59,401 bases of DNA, from the NCBI RefSeq assembly GCF_015056685.1, contig NZ_SVFW01000023.1, positions 1 to 59,401 of the forward strand, in the 5' to 3' direction. This document shows, in pieces, positions 25,946 to 34,122 of the stretch (its first letter is position 1; each line of letters begins with the position of its first letter). The translations under genes and the position numbers were made by a program. The notes beneath the pieces were generated by a model. It was not told where the DNA came from and did not search any database. It worked only from the letters and a program-made list of their open reading frames with translations. This DNA is from Butyrivibrio sp. (GTDB taxonomy: Bacteria; Bacillota; Clostridia; Lachnospirales; Lachnospiraceae).

Positions 25946-26866
25946 TTACCATAAAAACTTAACCATTCTTACATATTTACCAAAATGTGCCTCGCTAAGC
26001 GGCACATTTTTGTCAGTTCTATACTCTTTGCCGTATATATTCTCTTCAACGTCCACTGTATCTGTTGTCTTAAATCCAAGTTTTTCACAAATATGGATGG
26101 ATACTGCATTCTCTGCTTTTACAAGAGTCTGAACCTTATCGAAGAAAAGCATATTTTTTCCATATTCAAGTATGGCCGAACATGCTTCAAAGGCATATCC
26201 CTGCCTCTGATACATTTTACCTATCAGAAATCCCAGTTCTATCTCGTCAAAGCCATTCCTGATGGAGAATCCTGCTCTGCCTATAACTTTTCCATCTTCT
26301 TTTCTGATAACAGTCCATATTCCAAAGCCCATAAGACCATAGACTTTCTCTATATAGTCTTTTTGATATCTCTTTTCATCTTCAGGATTTTCAAAAAGAC
26401 CTTCCATATATCTGGTCATTTCAGGATCCTTGTACAGTTCATAAAACTCGTCAACATCTTCCAAAGTGGTTTCTCTTATAAGAAGTCTCTCTGTCTGAAG
26501 CACTTCCCAGGGCTCGCCCACATATCGCTGATATGCCTTCACATAGGAATCAATTTCCACCTCGTCTATGTCAGCAAAAACATATTTAAGTCCTTCAAAA
26601 TCCTGATCTTTATTAAAGTCTCCGGATACTCCAACCACAGGTATACCTGCTTCCCGAAGCTGCTGGGCAAAGTCCCCTTTGTCTGTAACGATAAGGATAC
26701 TTTCTTTTGACGGAACAAATTCGCTCACGGTTACAGCCTCTATGGATTCATATGTTGACTCATATCCACTTTCTTTGATATAAGTACATGCTTCCTCCGT
26801 AGATTTTAGAACTGCAGGAATTTTTAAGTTGTTTTTGGAAATAATAAAATAGACTTTTTTCAGCAC
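25946..26866 (-). CDS. GNAT acetyltransferase (RimJ/RimL type) with an extra N-terminal domain
   Basis: 306 residues from the GTG at 26866, which follows AGAGGTGG at good spacing; an upstream TTG adds six residues but would bury this site. The C-terminal half is a GNAT domain: LQTERLLIRETTLEDVDEFY near residue 128, the acetyl-CoA loop near IGKMYQRQGYAFEA, and NAVSIHICEKLGF. The first 120 residues form an alpha/beta domain I cannot assign, with LIVTDKGDFAQQLREAGI suggesting a HAD- or receiver-like fold. Acceptor substrate unknown. Confidence 0.82.
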   Translation of the reverse strand: MLKKVYFIISKNNLKIPAVLKSTEEACTYIKESGYESTYESIEAVTVSEFVPSKESILIVTDKGDFAQQLREAGIPVVGVSGDFNKDQDFEGLKYVFADIDEVEIDSYVKAYQRYVGEPWEVLQTERLLIRETTLEDVDEFYELYKDPEMTRYMEGLFENPEDEKRYQKDYIEKVYGLMGFGIWTVIRKEDGKVIGRAGFSIRNGFDEIELGFLIGKMYQRQGYAFEACSAILEYGKNMLFFDKVQTLVKAENAVSIHICEKLGFKTTDTVDVEENIYGKEYRTDKNVPLSEAHFGKYVRMVKFLW

Positions 26867-26901
26867 AGTAGCCACCTCTATCAATCATTATACAATATAA
26901 T

Positions 26902-26939
26902 ACGCCTATATGCTTCACAAACACTGAAGCCATAGGCGT
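26902..26939. repeat. Imperfect hairpin in front of the acetyltransferase gene
   Basis: ACGCCTATATGCTTCA (26902-26917) pairs with TGAAGCCATAGGCGT (26925-26939) with one bulge and one mismatch around a 7-nt loop. A TATAAT lies about 10 bp downstream on the minus strand. It may be a terminator remnant or an operator. Confidence 0.4.
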
Positions 26940-27010
26940 TAACAATTTGTTTACAATTAATTAAAAGAATGGTTACTTCAAATCATCTTTTAGACATATA
27001 GACTTGTTAA

Positions 27011-27115
27011 TATAATATTGTCAGATGAGTTAAGACAATACCAAATAAAAACTTTTTCATAATATGCCAGGTAAGGAAGCTTACCTGGCATCCTCCCTTT
27101 TATAGGGGTTTTTTT
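27011..27115 (+). ncRNA. Candidate small RNA antisense in direction to the HPr operon
   Basis: On the plus strand a TATAAT -10 at 27011-27016 would start a transcript near 27023. It would contain the 12-bp perfect stem at 27064-27091 and end at a small GC stem followed by seven T (27092-27115). No plus-strand gene lies upstream that would need this terminator. The predicted RNA is about 93 nt, with no open frame of note. The -35 is poor. Alternatively the stem simply ends the minus-strand HPr operon. Confidence 0.3.
27064..27091. terminator. 12-bp perfect hairpin after the Crh-like gene
   Basis: ATGCCAGGTAAG (27064-27075) and CTTACCTGGCAT (27080-27091) close a 4-nt loop. It lies about 40 bp after the HPr-like gene stop. 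On the minus strand a short T-run follows only after about 15 nt; on the plus strand a T7 run follows a second small stem. It is probably the terminator of the hprK-HPr gene group, possibly bidirectional. Confidence 0.6.
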
Positions 27116-27128
27116 AATTAATTATCTC

Positions 27129-27386
27129 TTATTTATTCCCATGAAGGAACTTTTCCATATCAGCTACTGCTAATTCTTCATCGCTTCCATCAGCAATAAC
27201 AGTAACCTGCTCACCAGATGTGAGATTAAGTGTCATCATTCCCATGATGCTCTTTGCGTTTACCTTTTTAGACTGAGCCTCGATATGTACTGTGCTATCA
27301 TACTTACTAGCAAGCTGAACAAGCTCTGCAACAGGTCTTGCCTCAAGTCCTCTAGGCAATTTGATTTCGATAGATTTTGTTAACAT
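27129..27386 (-). CDS. HPr-family protein lacking the active-site histidine (Crh-like)
   Basis: 85 residues, normal HPr length, with a strong AAAGGAGGGG ribosome site. The phosphoenolpyruvate-phosphorylated His15 of HPr (GLHARP) is Glu15 here: the text reads GLEARPV. Ser46, the target of HPr kinase, is kept at exactly position 46 (KSIMGMM). Bacillus Crh has the same logic with Gln15. The last gene of a whiA operon is the normal place for Crh. It should therefore be a signalling partner of HprK and CcpA rather than a phosphotransferase carrier. The Glu may imitate a phosphorylated residue; that is speculation. Confidence 0.88.
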   Translation of the reverse strand: MLTKSIEIKLPRGLEARPVAELVQLASKYDSTVHIEAQSKKVNAKSIMGMMTLNLTSGEQVTVIADGSDEELAVADMEKFLHGNK

Positions 27387-27398
27387 AATTCCCCTCCT

Positions 27399-28322
27399 TT
27401 AGGATCTGATCTTATCCGCAAGTTCGCTTAGTTTCCTAAGCCTATGATTAACTCCTGATTTACCAACCGGTGGATCAAGATATGTTCCAAGCTCCAATAG
27501 TGTTGCATCCGGATGTTCTAGTCTTACCTCAGCCATTTGTCGCAGGCTTTCCTGTAGCTTGTTAAAACCATAATGGTCTTTTATAAAGGTGATATCTTCT
27601 ATCTGTTTTGTAGCCGCATTAACTGTCTTGGTAATGTTGGCTACCTCACAGTTAACTCTTCTATTAATAGAATTCCTCATCTCTTTAACGATTCTGAGAT
27701 TCTCAAGATTCATGAGACTTACAGGAGCTTCCATAATGTTTAGCAGATCGACAATCCCTGCTCCTTCTTTTACATAAAGTACATAGTACTTTTTACGTCT
27801 GACAATCCTGGCCTCTACATCAAAGCTCTCTATCAGACTCTGTAAAAACAATGCCTGAGCCTCTAATGAACAATCAAATTCAAGATGATATCCCTTGTTT
27901 GGATCACTTATAGAACCGACGCACAAAAATGAGTCACGCAGAAAAGCTCTCTTACAGCAGGAATTCTTCGTAACCATTGGGTTGATGCCTTCTGTCAGAT
28001 CCTTGATATTTCCATCAGGGTCCATTATTTTGACTGCCTTCAAAATATCTTCTATAAGCGCCGTATCCTCTAGAACAGGCTTTAATTCATGCCCATTTTG
28101 AGGAATACTATTTCTTATATTAAATGCTTTCCTAATTATTGTAAAGAACTTTCTAGACACCATGGGATTATCGGTTTGTAACGATAGTCTGCATGCTCTG
28201 CCGTCTTTAATCTCAATGCTGCCATCCATAAATATTATGGCTGCCAGTTCCGCCAATTGGCAGTGCCTTGAGCTCCCTATGTGCTTATCCAGTTCTTCTT
28301 TTACTTCAGATGAAAATGACAT
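27399..28322 (-). CDS. whiA: WhiA sporulation/division regulator-like DNA-binding protein
   Basis: 307 residues. It has the WhiA N-terminal region (SFSSEVKEELDKHI), a degenerate LAGLIDADG homing-endonuclease-like domain (about 15-195, with FLRDSFLCVGSISDPNKGYHLEF) and a C-terminal helix-turn-helix ending in PPVGKSGVNHRLRKLSELA. The start lies 2 bp after the rapZ stop with no good ribosome site, so translation is coupled. In Firmicutes, WhiA (YvcL) affects cell division and chromosome segregation. Confidence 0.95.
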   Translation of the reverse strand: MSFSSEVKEELDKHIGSSRHCQLAELAAIIFMDGSIEIKDGRACRLSLQTDNPMVSRKFFTIIRKAFNIRNSIPQNGHELKPVLEDTALIEDILKAVKIMDPDGNIKDLTEGINPMVTKNSCCKRAFLRDSFLCVGSISDPNKGYHLEFDCSLEAQALFLQSLIESFDVEARIVRRKKYYVLYVKEGAGIVDLLNIMEAPVSLMNLENLRIVKEMRNSINRRVNCEVANITKTVNAATKQIEDITFIKDHYGFNKLQESLRQMAEVRLEHPDATLLELGTYLDPPVGKSGVNHRLRKLSELADKIRS

Positions 28323-28324
28323 TT

Positions 28325-29200
28325 TTACTTTGCCTGCTTAACATCTCTGTGAAATAGTTTTAAACCGTAGTTGCCGCCCGATGCTTTTAATCTTTCATAT
28401 AATTCATTGGCAATAGTGACACTTCTGTGCTGTCCGCCGGTACATCCTATTGCCACTACCAGCTGATACTTGCCCTCTTTTACATATCCGGGAATAAGGA
28501 AATTCAGCATATCCTCAAGCTTGTCTACAAACTCTCCACAAGCCGGAAAGCTCTTTACATAGTCCTGAACGCCCTTATCATTTCCGGTCTGATGCTTAAG
28601 TTCATCAATATAGAATGGATTAGGTAAAAATCTTACGTCAAAAACCAGGTCTGCATCATATGGTATTCCATATTTGAAACCAAAGGACAGGATTGTTACC
28701 ATCAATGAATTATACTCTTCATTCTTAACAAAGATCCTGTCAAGTTCCTCCTTGAGCTCCCTTGTCAAAAGCTGCGAGGAATCCATGATGTAATCTGCTC
28801 TCTTTTTTACCTCGGCAAGAACTTTTCTCTCCTTGGCAATTCCATCTTCGATCCTGTCTCCAACTGAATTGACGTTCATAGGATGAATTCGTCTGGTCTC
28901 CTTGTATCTCTTTATAAGGACCTGATCACTCGCATCCATAAACAGAACTTCAACAGGTATACCACGATCTTTTAGGGAATCTATGATTCCTGCAACTTCC
29001 TCAAACTGCTGACCGGCTCTTGCATCTATACCAAGAACTACTTTACTGATCTCATTCTCCGGCATAGTTATAAGCTCTGCAAATTTCTCAATAAGTGAAA
29101 CCGGTAGATTATCAACACAGTAAAATCCGGCATCCTCCAACATATGAATAGCAGTAGACTTTCCACCGCCGCTCATTCCTGTAACGATAACAAATCTCAT
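28325..29200 (-). CDS. rapZ: RNase adapter protein RapZ / YvcJ, nucleotide-binding
   Basis: 291 residues with the Walker A loop GMSGGGKST at residues 8-16, the YCVDNLP segment near 30, and a conserved C-terminal domain with VAIGCTGGQHRSV. Family members bind GTP or ATP; E. coli RapZ directs small-RNA decay in glucosamine-6-phosphate control, while the Firmicutes YvcJ role is less clear. The gene order rapZ-whiA-HPr matches Bacillus yvcJ-yvcL-crh, but yvcK is absent here. A nagB gene is in the same window at 38218. Confidence 0.94.
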   Translation of the reverse strand: MRFVIVTGMSGGGKSTAIHMLEDAGFYCVDNLPVSLIEKFAELITMPENEISKVVLGIDARAGQQFEEVAGIIDSLKDRGIPVEVLFMDASDQVLIKRYKETRRIHPMNVNSVGDRIEDGIAKERKVLAEVKKRADYIMDSSQLLTRELKEELDRIFVKNEEYNSLMVTILSFGFKYGIPYDADLVFDVRFLPNPFYIDELKHQTGNDKGVQDYVKSFPACGEFVDKLEDMLNFLIPGYVKEGKYQLVVAIGCTGGQHRSVTIANELYERLKASGGNYGLKLFHRDVKQAK

Positions 29201-29230
29201 TTTGCCATCCTTTCAAATAAAGAAAATATA

Positions 29231-30142
29231 TCAGAACTTTCCAAGCATGATCACTTCAGGCTCAAGGGTCACACCTGAATTCTCATAAACTCTTTTTTTC
29301 ACTTCACATATGAGTTCATAAACTTCAGCTGATGTAGCATTACCTTTATTTATAACAAAACCGCAGTGCTTCTCAGAAACAGCTGCGTCTCCTACAGAGA
29401 AGCCTCTAAGTCCCGCATCTTCAATAAGTTTTCCTGCAAAATAACCTTCCGGTCTTTTGAATGTTGATCCGGCACTTGGAAATTCAAGAGGCTGTTTTTC
29501 TCTTCTTTTGGCTGCAAGTTCCTGCATGTTTTTGGTTATTGTCTCTTTATCACCTTTTTCAAGAGAAAGAAGGACTGAAATGACAATATAGCCTCTTCCC
29601 TTGATCGCGCTGGAGCGATATCCAAATTCCATTGAGGCATTGTCCAATACCATGATCTCGCCTTCAGGAGAAAGAACTGTAACTGACCTTGTAACAAGCT
29701 TCATCTCTCCGCCATAGGCTCCGGCATTCATTATCATTGCCCCGCCAATTGTTCCCGGGATCCCAGCTGCAAACTCAAAATTCTTAAGTCCATTATCCCT
29801 CGCAAAAGCTGCTATCTGAGAATTCATAGCTCCTGCTTCTGCATAAATATCATTATCACCTTCAAGGTGTATATCGTTCATTTTACTAAGTGAAATAACA
29901 ACTCCGTCAAATCCCTTGTCAGAGACCAGAAGGTTACTTCCATTTCCCAGAACAAAAAACTCTGTGCCGAGTTTTTTGATAAGAGCCATTACTTCTACAA
30001 GCTGGCCCTTATTTTCCGGCCTTATAAATAAGCTTGCAGGCCCACCAGTTCTAAATGTGGTGTGCCTGCTCATTGGTTCATTTTCTAATACATTTGAAGC
30101 AGATACTATCTGCTCTATTGCATTTATAATTCCTTCGTTCAA
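29231..30142 (-). CDS. murB: UDP-N-acetylmuramate dehydrogenase MurB
   Basis: 303 residues from a TTG start at 30142, the only start with a proper AGGAAGG site; the next Met lies 23 residues in and would cut the N-terminus. This FAD enzyme reduces UDP-GlcNAc-enolpyruvate in peptidoglycan synthesis. Seen: the FAD-binding stretch VLGNGSNLLVSDKGFDG, GIPGTIGGAMIMNAGAYGGE, the catalytic Ser in PSAGSTFKRP, and the C-terminal Glu in LEPEVIMLG. Confidence 0.94.
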   Translation of the reverse strand: MNEGIINAIEQIVSASNVLENEPMSRHTTFRTGGPASLFIRPENKGQLVEVMALIKKLGTEFFVLGNGSNLLVSDKGFDGVVISLSKMNDIHLEGDNDIYAEAGAMNSQIAAFARDNGLKNFEFAAGIPGTIGGAMIMNAGAYGGEMKLVTRSVTVLSPEGEIMVLDNASMEFGYRSSAIKGRGYIVISVLLSLEKGDKETITKNMQELAAKRREKQPLEFPSAGSTFKRPEGYFAGKLIEDAGLRGFSVGDAAVSEKHCGFVINKGNATSAEVYELICEVKKRVYENSGVTLEPEVIMLGKF

Positions 30143-30161
30143 ATTAATCCTTCCTGTAACT

Positions 30162-31097
30162 TTATGGCATCAAAAGTTTCGCTGCACCATATACTCCTGC
30201 ATCATTGCCAAGTTTAGCAAGAGCAAACTTAGCACCGCTGCATCCGGAGAATACATATTTCTTGAAGCTTGGCATAAGAAGATCAAAGAGCATTTCACCG
30301 GCCTTTGATACGCCGCCTCCAAGAACGATTATTTCAGGGTTAACAACTGTTGCTGTAATGGCAATACCTTTTCCAAGGTAATATCCGTACTGCTCAGCAA
30401 TCTTAACTGCAAGGGCATCTCCTTTTTTTGCAGCATCAAAAATGTCTTTACACTCAAAATCGCCGTTTCTGAGAACACTGTCTTCATTAGAAGAAGCAAG
30501 CATTCTCTTTGCAAGTCTCATAGCGCCTGTTGCGCTTGCATACTGCTCAAAGCAGCCGTGCTTGCCGCATCCGCAGGCATCCTCTTCATCATCAACAAGA
30601 TGAATGTGCCCAATCTCTCCACCGGAACCAAATGAACCTGTAAGAATCTTGCCTTCATTTATGATTCCGCCGCCAACTCCTGTTCCAAGAGTTACAAGGA
30701 GCATATTCTTATAGCCCTTTCCGCCGCCCTTCCAGGCTTCTCCAAGAGCTGCAACATTAGCGTCATTTCCGGCTTTTACAGGGAGTTTTAATTCAGAATG
30801 AAACTCATTAACTACGTTGTAATTCTCCCATCCAAGATTAACTGCCTGATAGCAAAGGCCATCAGCATTAACAGCGCCGGGAACACCAATTCCTGCTCCG
30901 ACAACTTCTGTATCTTCTATGTTTCTCTCCTTCATTTTTGCTCTGATGGAATCTGAAACATCAGCGAGGATCATTTTGCCGTGGTCCTCTGTTCTTGTAG
31001 GAATTTCCCAAAAATCAAGCATCTCGCCAGTTTCTGTGAGAAGTCCTATTTTCGCAGTTGTGCCCCCTACATCTGCTCCGAATACGTATCTAGCCAT
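30162..31097 (-). CDS. glcK: ROK-family glucokinase
   Basis: 311 residues from the ATG at 31097, with AGAGG eight bases upstream. The ATP loop GADVGGTTAKIGLL is at residues 6-19 and the ROK signature follows GEIGHIHL with the zinc-binding set CGCGKHGC near 170. There is no N-terminal DNA-binding domain, so it is an enzyme and not a ROK repressor. It probably phosphorylates glucose released by internal glycosidases. It lies between hprK and murB in a carbon-control gene group. Confidence 0.92.
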   Translation of the reverse strand: MARYVFGADVGGTTAKIGLLTETGEMLDFWEIPTRTEDHGKMILADVSDSIRAKMKERNIEDTEVVGAGIGVPGAVNADGLCYQAVNLGWENYNVVNEFHSELKLPVKAGNDANVAALGEAWKGGGKGYKNMLLVTLGTGVGGGIINEGKILTGSFGSGGEIGHIHLVDDEEDACGCGKHGCFEQYASATGAMRLAKRMLASSNEDSVLRNGDFECKDIFDAAKKGDALAVKIAEQYGYYLGKGIAITATVVNPEIIVLGGGVSKAGEMLFDLLMPSFKKYVFSGCSGAKFALAKLGNDAGVYGAAKLLMP

Positions 31098-31126
31098 AAC
31101 CAAAACCTCTTTCTATTTTTTATTAT

Positions 31127-32074
31127 TTAGTCATCGTCCTCATCATCAGTTCTTCTCTTTGCAAGAGAATTCTGAACTCTGTTGTAAAGCTCCTGTGCTG
31201 CATTGTAGCCCATAGCTTTCTGTCTGTGGTTAACTGCAGCTGATTCGCAGATAACTGCAAGGTTTCTACCGGGTCTTATAGGAATCCTGTGGCAAACCAC
31301 CTTATTGCCAAGGTACTCTGTATATTCCTCTTCAAGACCAAGTCTGTCATATTCTTTATCCTTGTCCCAGTCCTCGAGCTTGATAACAAGGTCAATATTC
31401 TGGGTCTCTCTTACGCTTGAAACACCGTAAAGAGTCTTAACATCGATAATACCAACACCTCTCATCTCGATGAAATGCTTGGTAATGTCAGGTGCTGAGC
31501 CGATAAGAGTTTCTTCACTCACACGGCGGAGCTCAACAACATCGTCTGATACCAGACGGTGTCCTCTTTTAATAAGCTCAATAGCTGTCTCGGATTTACC
31601 GATTCCACTTTCACCGGTGATCAGAACGCCTACGCCAAAAACATCCACCAAAACTCCGTGGATAGAAATACATGGAGCCAGCTTAACATTAAGCCATCTG
31701 ATGATCTCAGCAGTGAAAGCTGAAGTTGATTTTTTAGTCATAAGCACCGGAACCTTTTCTTCCAATGCAATCTTTATGAATAATGGATCAGGTGTCAGTT
31801 CTCTACAGAAAACAATTCCGGGAATATCAAAAGAAAGGAATTCTCTGTACATCTTTTCCCTTTTCTCTTCAGGAAAAGACTCCATATATGTGTACTCAAC
31901 GAATCCGATAACCTGCAGTCTTGTTGCTTCAAAATGCTCAAAATATCCTGCAAGCTGAAGCGCAGGTCTGTTGATGTCCGGCTGGATTATCTTTATCTTT
32001 TTAATATCCAGCTCAGGAGTAAGATTCTCAAGCTTCATCTTTTCAATGATTGATTTTAAACTAACGCTTGCCAT
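31127..32074 (-). CDS. hprK: HPr kinase/phosphorylase
   Basis: 315 residues from the ATG at 32074, five bases after GGAGG. The Walker A loop GESGIGKSE lies at about residue 153, followed by the family signature EMRGVGIIDVKTLYG near 203. HprK phosphorylates and dephosphorylates Ser46 of HPr and Crh according to ATP, phosphate and fructose bisphosphate levels. A Crh-like target lies four genes downstream in the same direction. Confidence 0.95.
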   Translation of the reverse strand: MASVSLKSIIEKMKLENLTPELDIKKIKIIQPDINRPALQLAGYFEHFEATRLQVIGFVEYTYMESFPEEKREKMYREFLSFDIPGIVFCRELTPDPLFIKIALEEKVPVLMTKKSTSAFTAEIIRWLNVKLAPCISIHGVLVDVFGVGVLITGESGIGKSETAIELIKRGHRLVSDDVVELRRVSEETLIGSAPDITKHFIEMRGVGIIDVKTLYGVSSVRETQNIDLVIKLEDWDKDKEYDRLGLEEEYTEYLGNKVVCHRIPIRPGRNLAVICESAAVNHRQKAMGYNAAQELYNRVQNSLAKRRTDDEDDD

Positions 32075-32149
32075 TTCACCCTCCATAAAAAAACATAGTT
32101 TTATTCCATATTATTAATGGAACTCCCAGGTCAAATAATAACACAGTCA

Positions 32150-34042
32150 TTACTCTTCTTCAATTTGTTTCACACTGTGGAAAAAGTCATAAATCTGCTG
32201 CGCAACGGTTTCAGGAATATCAGGAACCTCTGCAAGTTCTGATACATTGGCATTTCTTATATCTTCTATAGAAGAAAAATGCTTCATCAGGGCTTTGCGT
32301 CTTGCAGGACCGATTCCCGGAATATCATCAAGAGTACTTTTTACCTGAGATTTACTTCTAAGTGATCTGTGGTACTCTATCGCGAATCTGTGGGCCTCAT
32401 CCTGAATCCTTGTTATGAGCTTAAAGCCTTCAGACCTGGTGTCAATAGGCAGTTCAACGTTGTTATAGTAAAGACCTCTTGTCCTGTGATTGTCATCCTT
32501 TACCATTCCACACACTGGAATAGTAATGCCAAGTTCATCCAGTACCTGGAGACATATATTGACCTGTCCGCGTCCGCCATCCATAAGGATAAGGTCAGGG
32601 AACTTGGTAAAGCTTCCGTACTGCGCGTCTATATCTCTTACTTCCAGATCATGTCTCTCCTCGATTCCGTGGAGAAGTCTTCTGGTCAAAACTTCGTGCA
32701 TGCAGGCATAATCATCAGGTCCCGCAACTGACTTTATCCTGAACTTTCTGTAATCGCTCTTTTTAGGCTTTCCTTTTTCGTAAACAACCATGGACCCTAC
32801 GTTTGCAAAGCCGCTTATATTGGAAATATCATAGGCTTCCATTCTGTTAAGCCCCTTTAATCCAAGGAGCTTCTCGATTTCTTTTACGGCGCCTATTGTT
32901 CTTCCTTCTTCTCTCTTGATCCTCTCTTTATCTTTGGAAAGAACAAGTTCTGCATTCTGAGTTGCAAGCTCCATGAGCTTTTCTTTCTGTCCGCGCTCAG
33001 GAACCGTGATATAGACTCTGCTACCCTTTCTCTGAGTCAGCCATTTCTCGATAACTTCCATATCCTCAATCTGTTCTGGCAAAACCAGCTCTCTGGGGAT
33101 AAATGGCGTTCCTGCGTAGAACTGCTTTACAAAGTTAAGGAGTATTTCTTCTTTTGGATTTTCAGACACATGCGTCATATAGAAATGCTCTCTGCCGATA
33201 AGCCTTCCATCTCTTACAAAAAATACCTGAACAACTGCATCTTTATCGTCAGAAGCTATAGCCACAATGTCCTTGTCCTCCATGGAGGAGTCAGTCATCT
33301 TCTGCTTTTGAGCAACTACCTTTACGCTTGCCAAAAGATCTCTGTATTTTGCCGCAGATTCAAAATCCAGTTTCTCAGATGCAGCTTCCATTTTTTCCTG
33401 AAGGTCTTTCATGATAACGCCGTAATTGCCATTTAAAAAGTCCAGGGCCTTATCAATTCTTTGTCTATATTCTTCCTTTGATACCTCACCTGTACATGGG
33501 CCACAGCACTGCTTCATGTGATAATTAAGGCATGGCCTCTCAAGTCCTATATCCCTTGGAAGTGTGCGGTTACAGTTTCTGAGGCCATAAATCTTATTTA
33601 TAAGGTCTATCGTGTCCTTAACTGCAGCTGCGCTTGTAAATGGCCCGAAATATCTGGACTTATCTTTTTTCATAAGTCTGGAGAAAAGAACTCTCGGGTA
33701 ATCTTCCGATACAGTCACTTTGATATATGGGTAAGTTTTATCATCTTTTAAAAGAGTGTTGTATCTGGGAGAGTTTTCTTTTATGAGATTATTCTCAAGG
33801 ACAAGGGCTTCAAGCTCAGAATCTGTGACTATGTACTCAAACCTGGCTATCTGCTTTACCATCTGATCGATCTGAGGCCCTCTTCCTATATTGGCACGAA
33901 AATAAGACCTTACACGATTGTGAAGGTTGATTGCTTTTCCTACATACATGATGGTGTCATTTTCATCACGCATGATATAAACTCCCGGCTTATTGGGGAG
34001 TTTTTTTAGTTCTTCTTTTACGTCAAAGCCTGCTTGTGGCAT
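32150..34042 (-). CDS. uvrC: Excinuclease ABC subunit C
   Basis: 630 residues. The GIY-YIG nuclease domain is at 13-95 (PGVYIM, MYVGKAINLHNRVRSYF), a UvrB-binding motif near 205, the RNase H-like second nuclease domain from about 375 (EAYDISNISG, LILMDGGRGQVN), and helix-hairpin-helix motifs at the end (IPGIGPARRKALMKHF). It cuts both sides of a lesion in nucleotide excision repair. The ribosome site (AGGAG) is unusually far from the ATG (about 13 bp). Confidence 0.96.
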   Translation of the reverse strand: MPQAGFDVKEELKKLPNKPGVYIMRDENDTIMYVGKAINLHNRVRSYFRANIGRGPQIDQMVKQIARFEYIVTDSELEALVLENNLIKENSPRYNTLLKDDKTYPYIKVTVSEDYPRVLFSRLMKKDKSRYFGPFTSAAAVKDTIDLINKIYGLRNCNRTLPRDIGLERPCLNYHMKQCCGPCTGEVSKEEYRQRIDKALDFLNGNYGVIMKDLQEKMEAASEKLDFESAAKYRDLLASVKVVAQKQKMTDSSMEDKDIVAIASDDKDAVVQVFFVRDGRLIGREHFYMTHVSENPKEEILLNFVKQFYAGTPFIPRELVLPEQIEDMEVIEKWLTQRKGSRVYITVPERGQKEKLMELATQNAELVLSKDKERIKREEGRTIGAVKEIEKLLGLKGLNRMEAYDISNISGFANVGSMVVYEKGKPKKSDYRKFRIKSVAGPDDYACMHEVLTRRLLHGIEERHDLEVRDIDAQYGSFTKFPDLILMDGGRGQVNICLQVLDELGITIPVCGMVKDDNHRTRGLYYNNVELPIDTRSEGFKLITRIQDEAHRFAIEYHRSLRSKSQVKSTLDDIPGIGPARRKALMKHFSSIEDIRNANVSELAEVPDIPETVAQQIYDFFHSVKQIEEE

Positions 34043-34072
34043 GTCAGCTTAATTTCTCCTGACCTTATAGAT

Positions 34073-34106
34073 AAAGGGGAACAGAATAAATTCTGCTTCC
34101 CCTTTT
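34073..34106. terminator. Bidirectional-looking terminator between ftsH and uvrC
   Basis: AAAGGGGAACAGAAT (34073-34087) pairs with ATTCTGCTTCCCC plus TTT (34090-34105) with a single bulged base. A short T-run follows on each strand. It should end ftsH transcripts before uvrC. Confidence 0.7.
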
Positions 34107-34122
34107 GTTTAATAATTCTTTA

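Noticed and set aside
25985..26710. A 241-codon plus-strand frame
   Set aside because: It is fully antisense to the acetyltransferase gene, rich in Phe, Ile and Ser with no domain pattern and no ribosome site.
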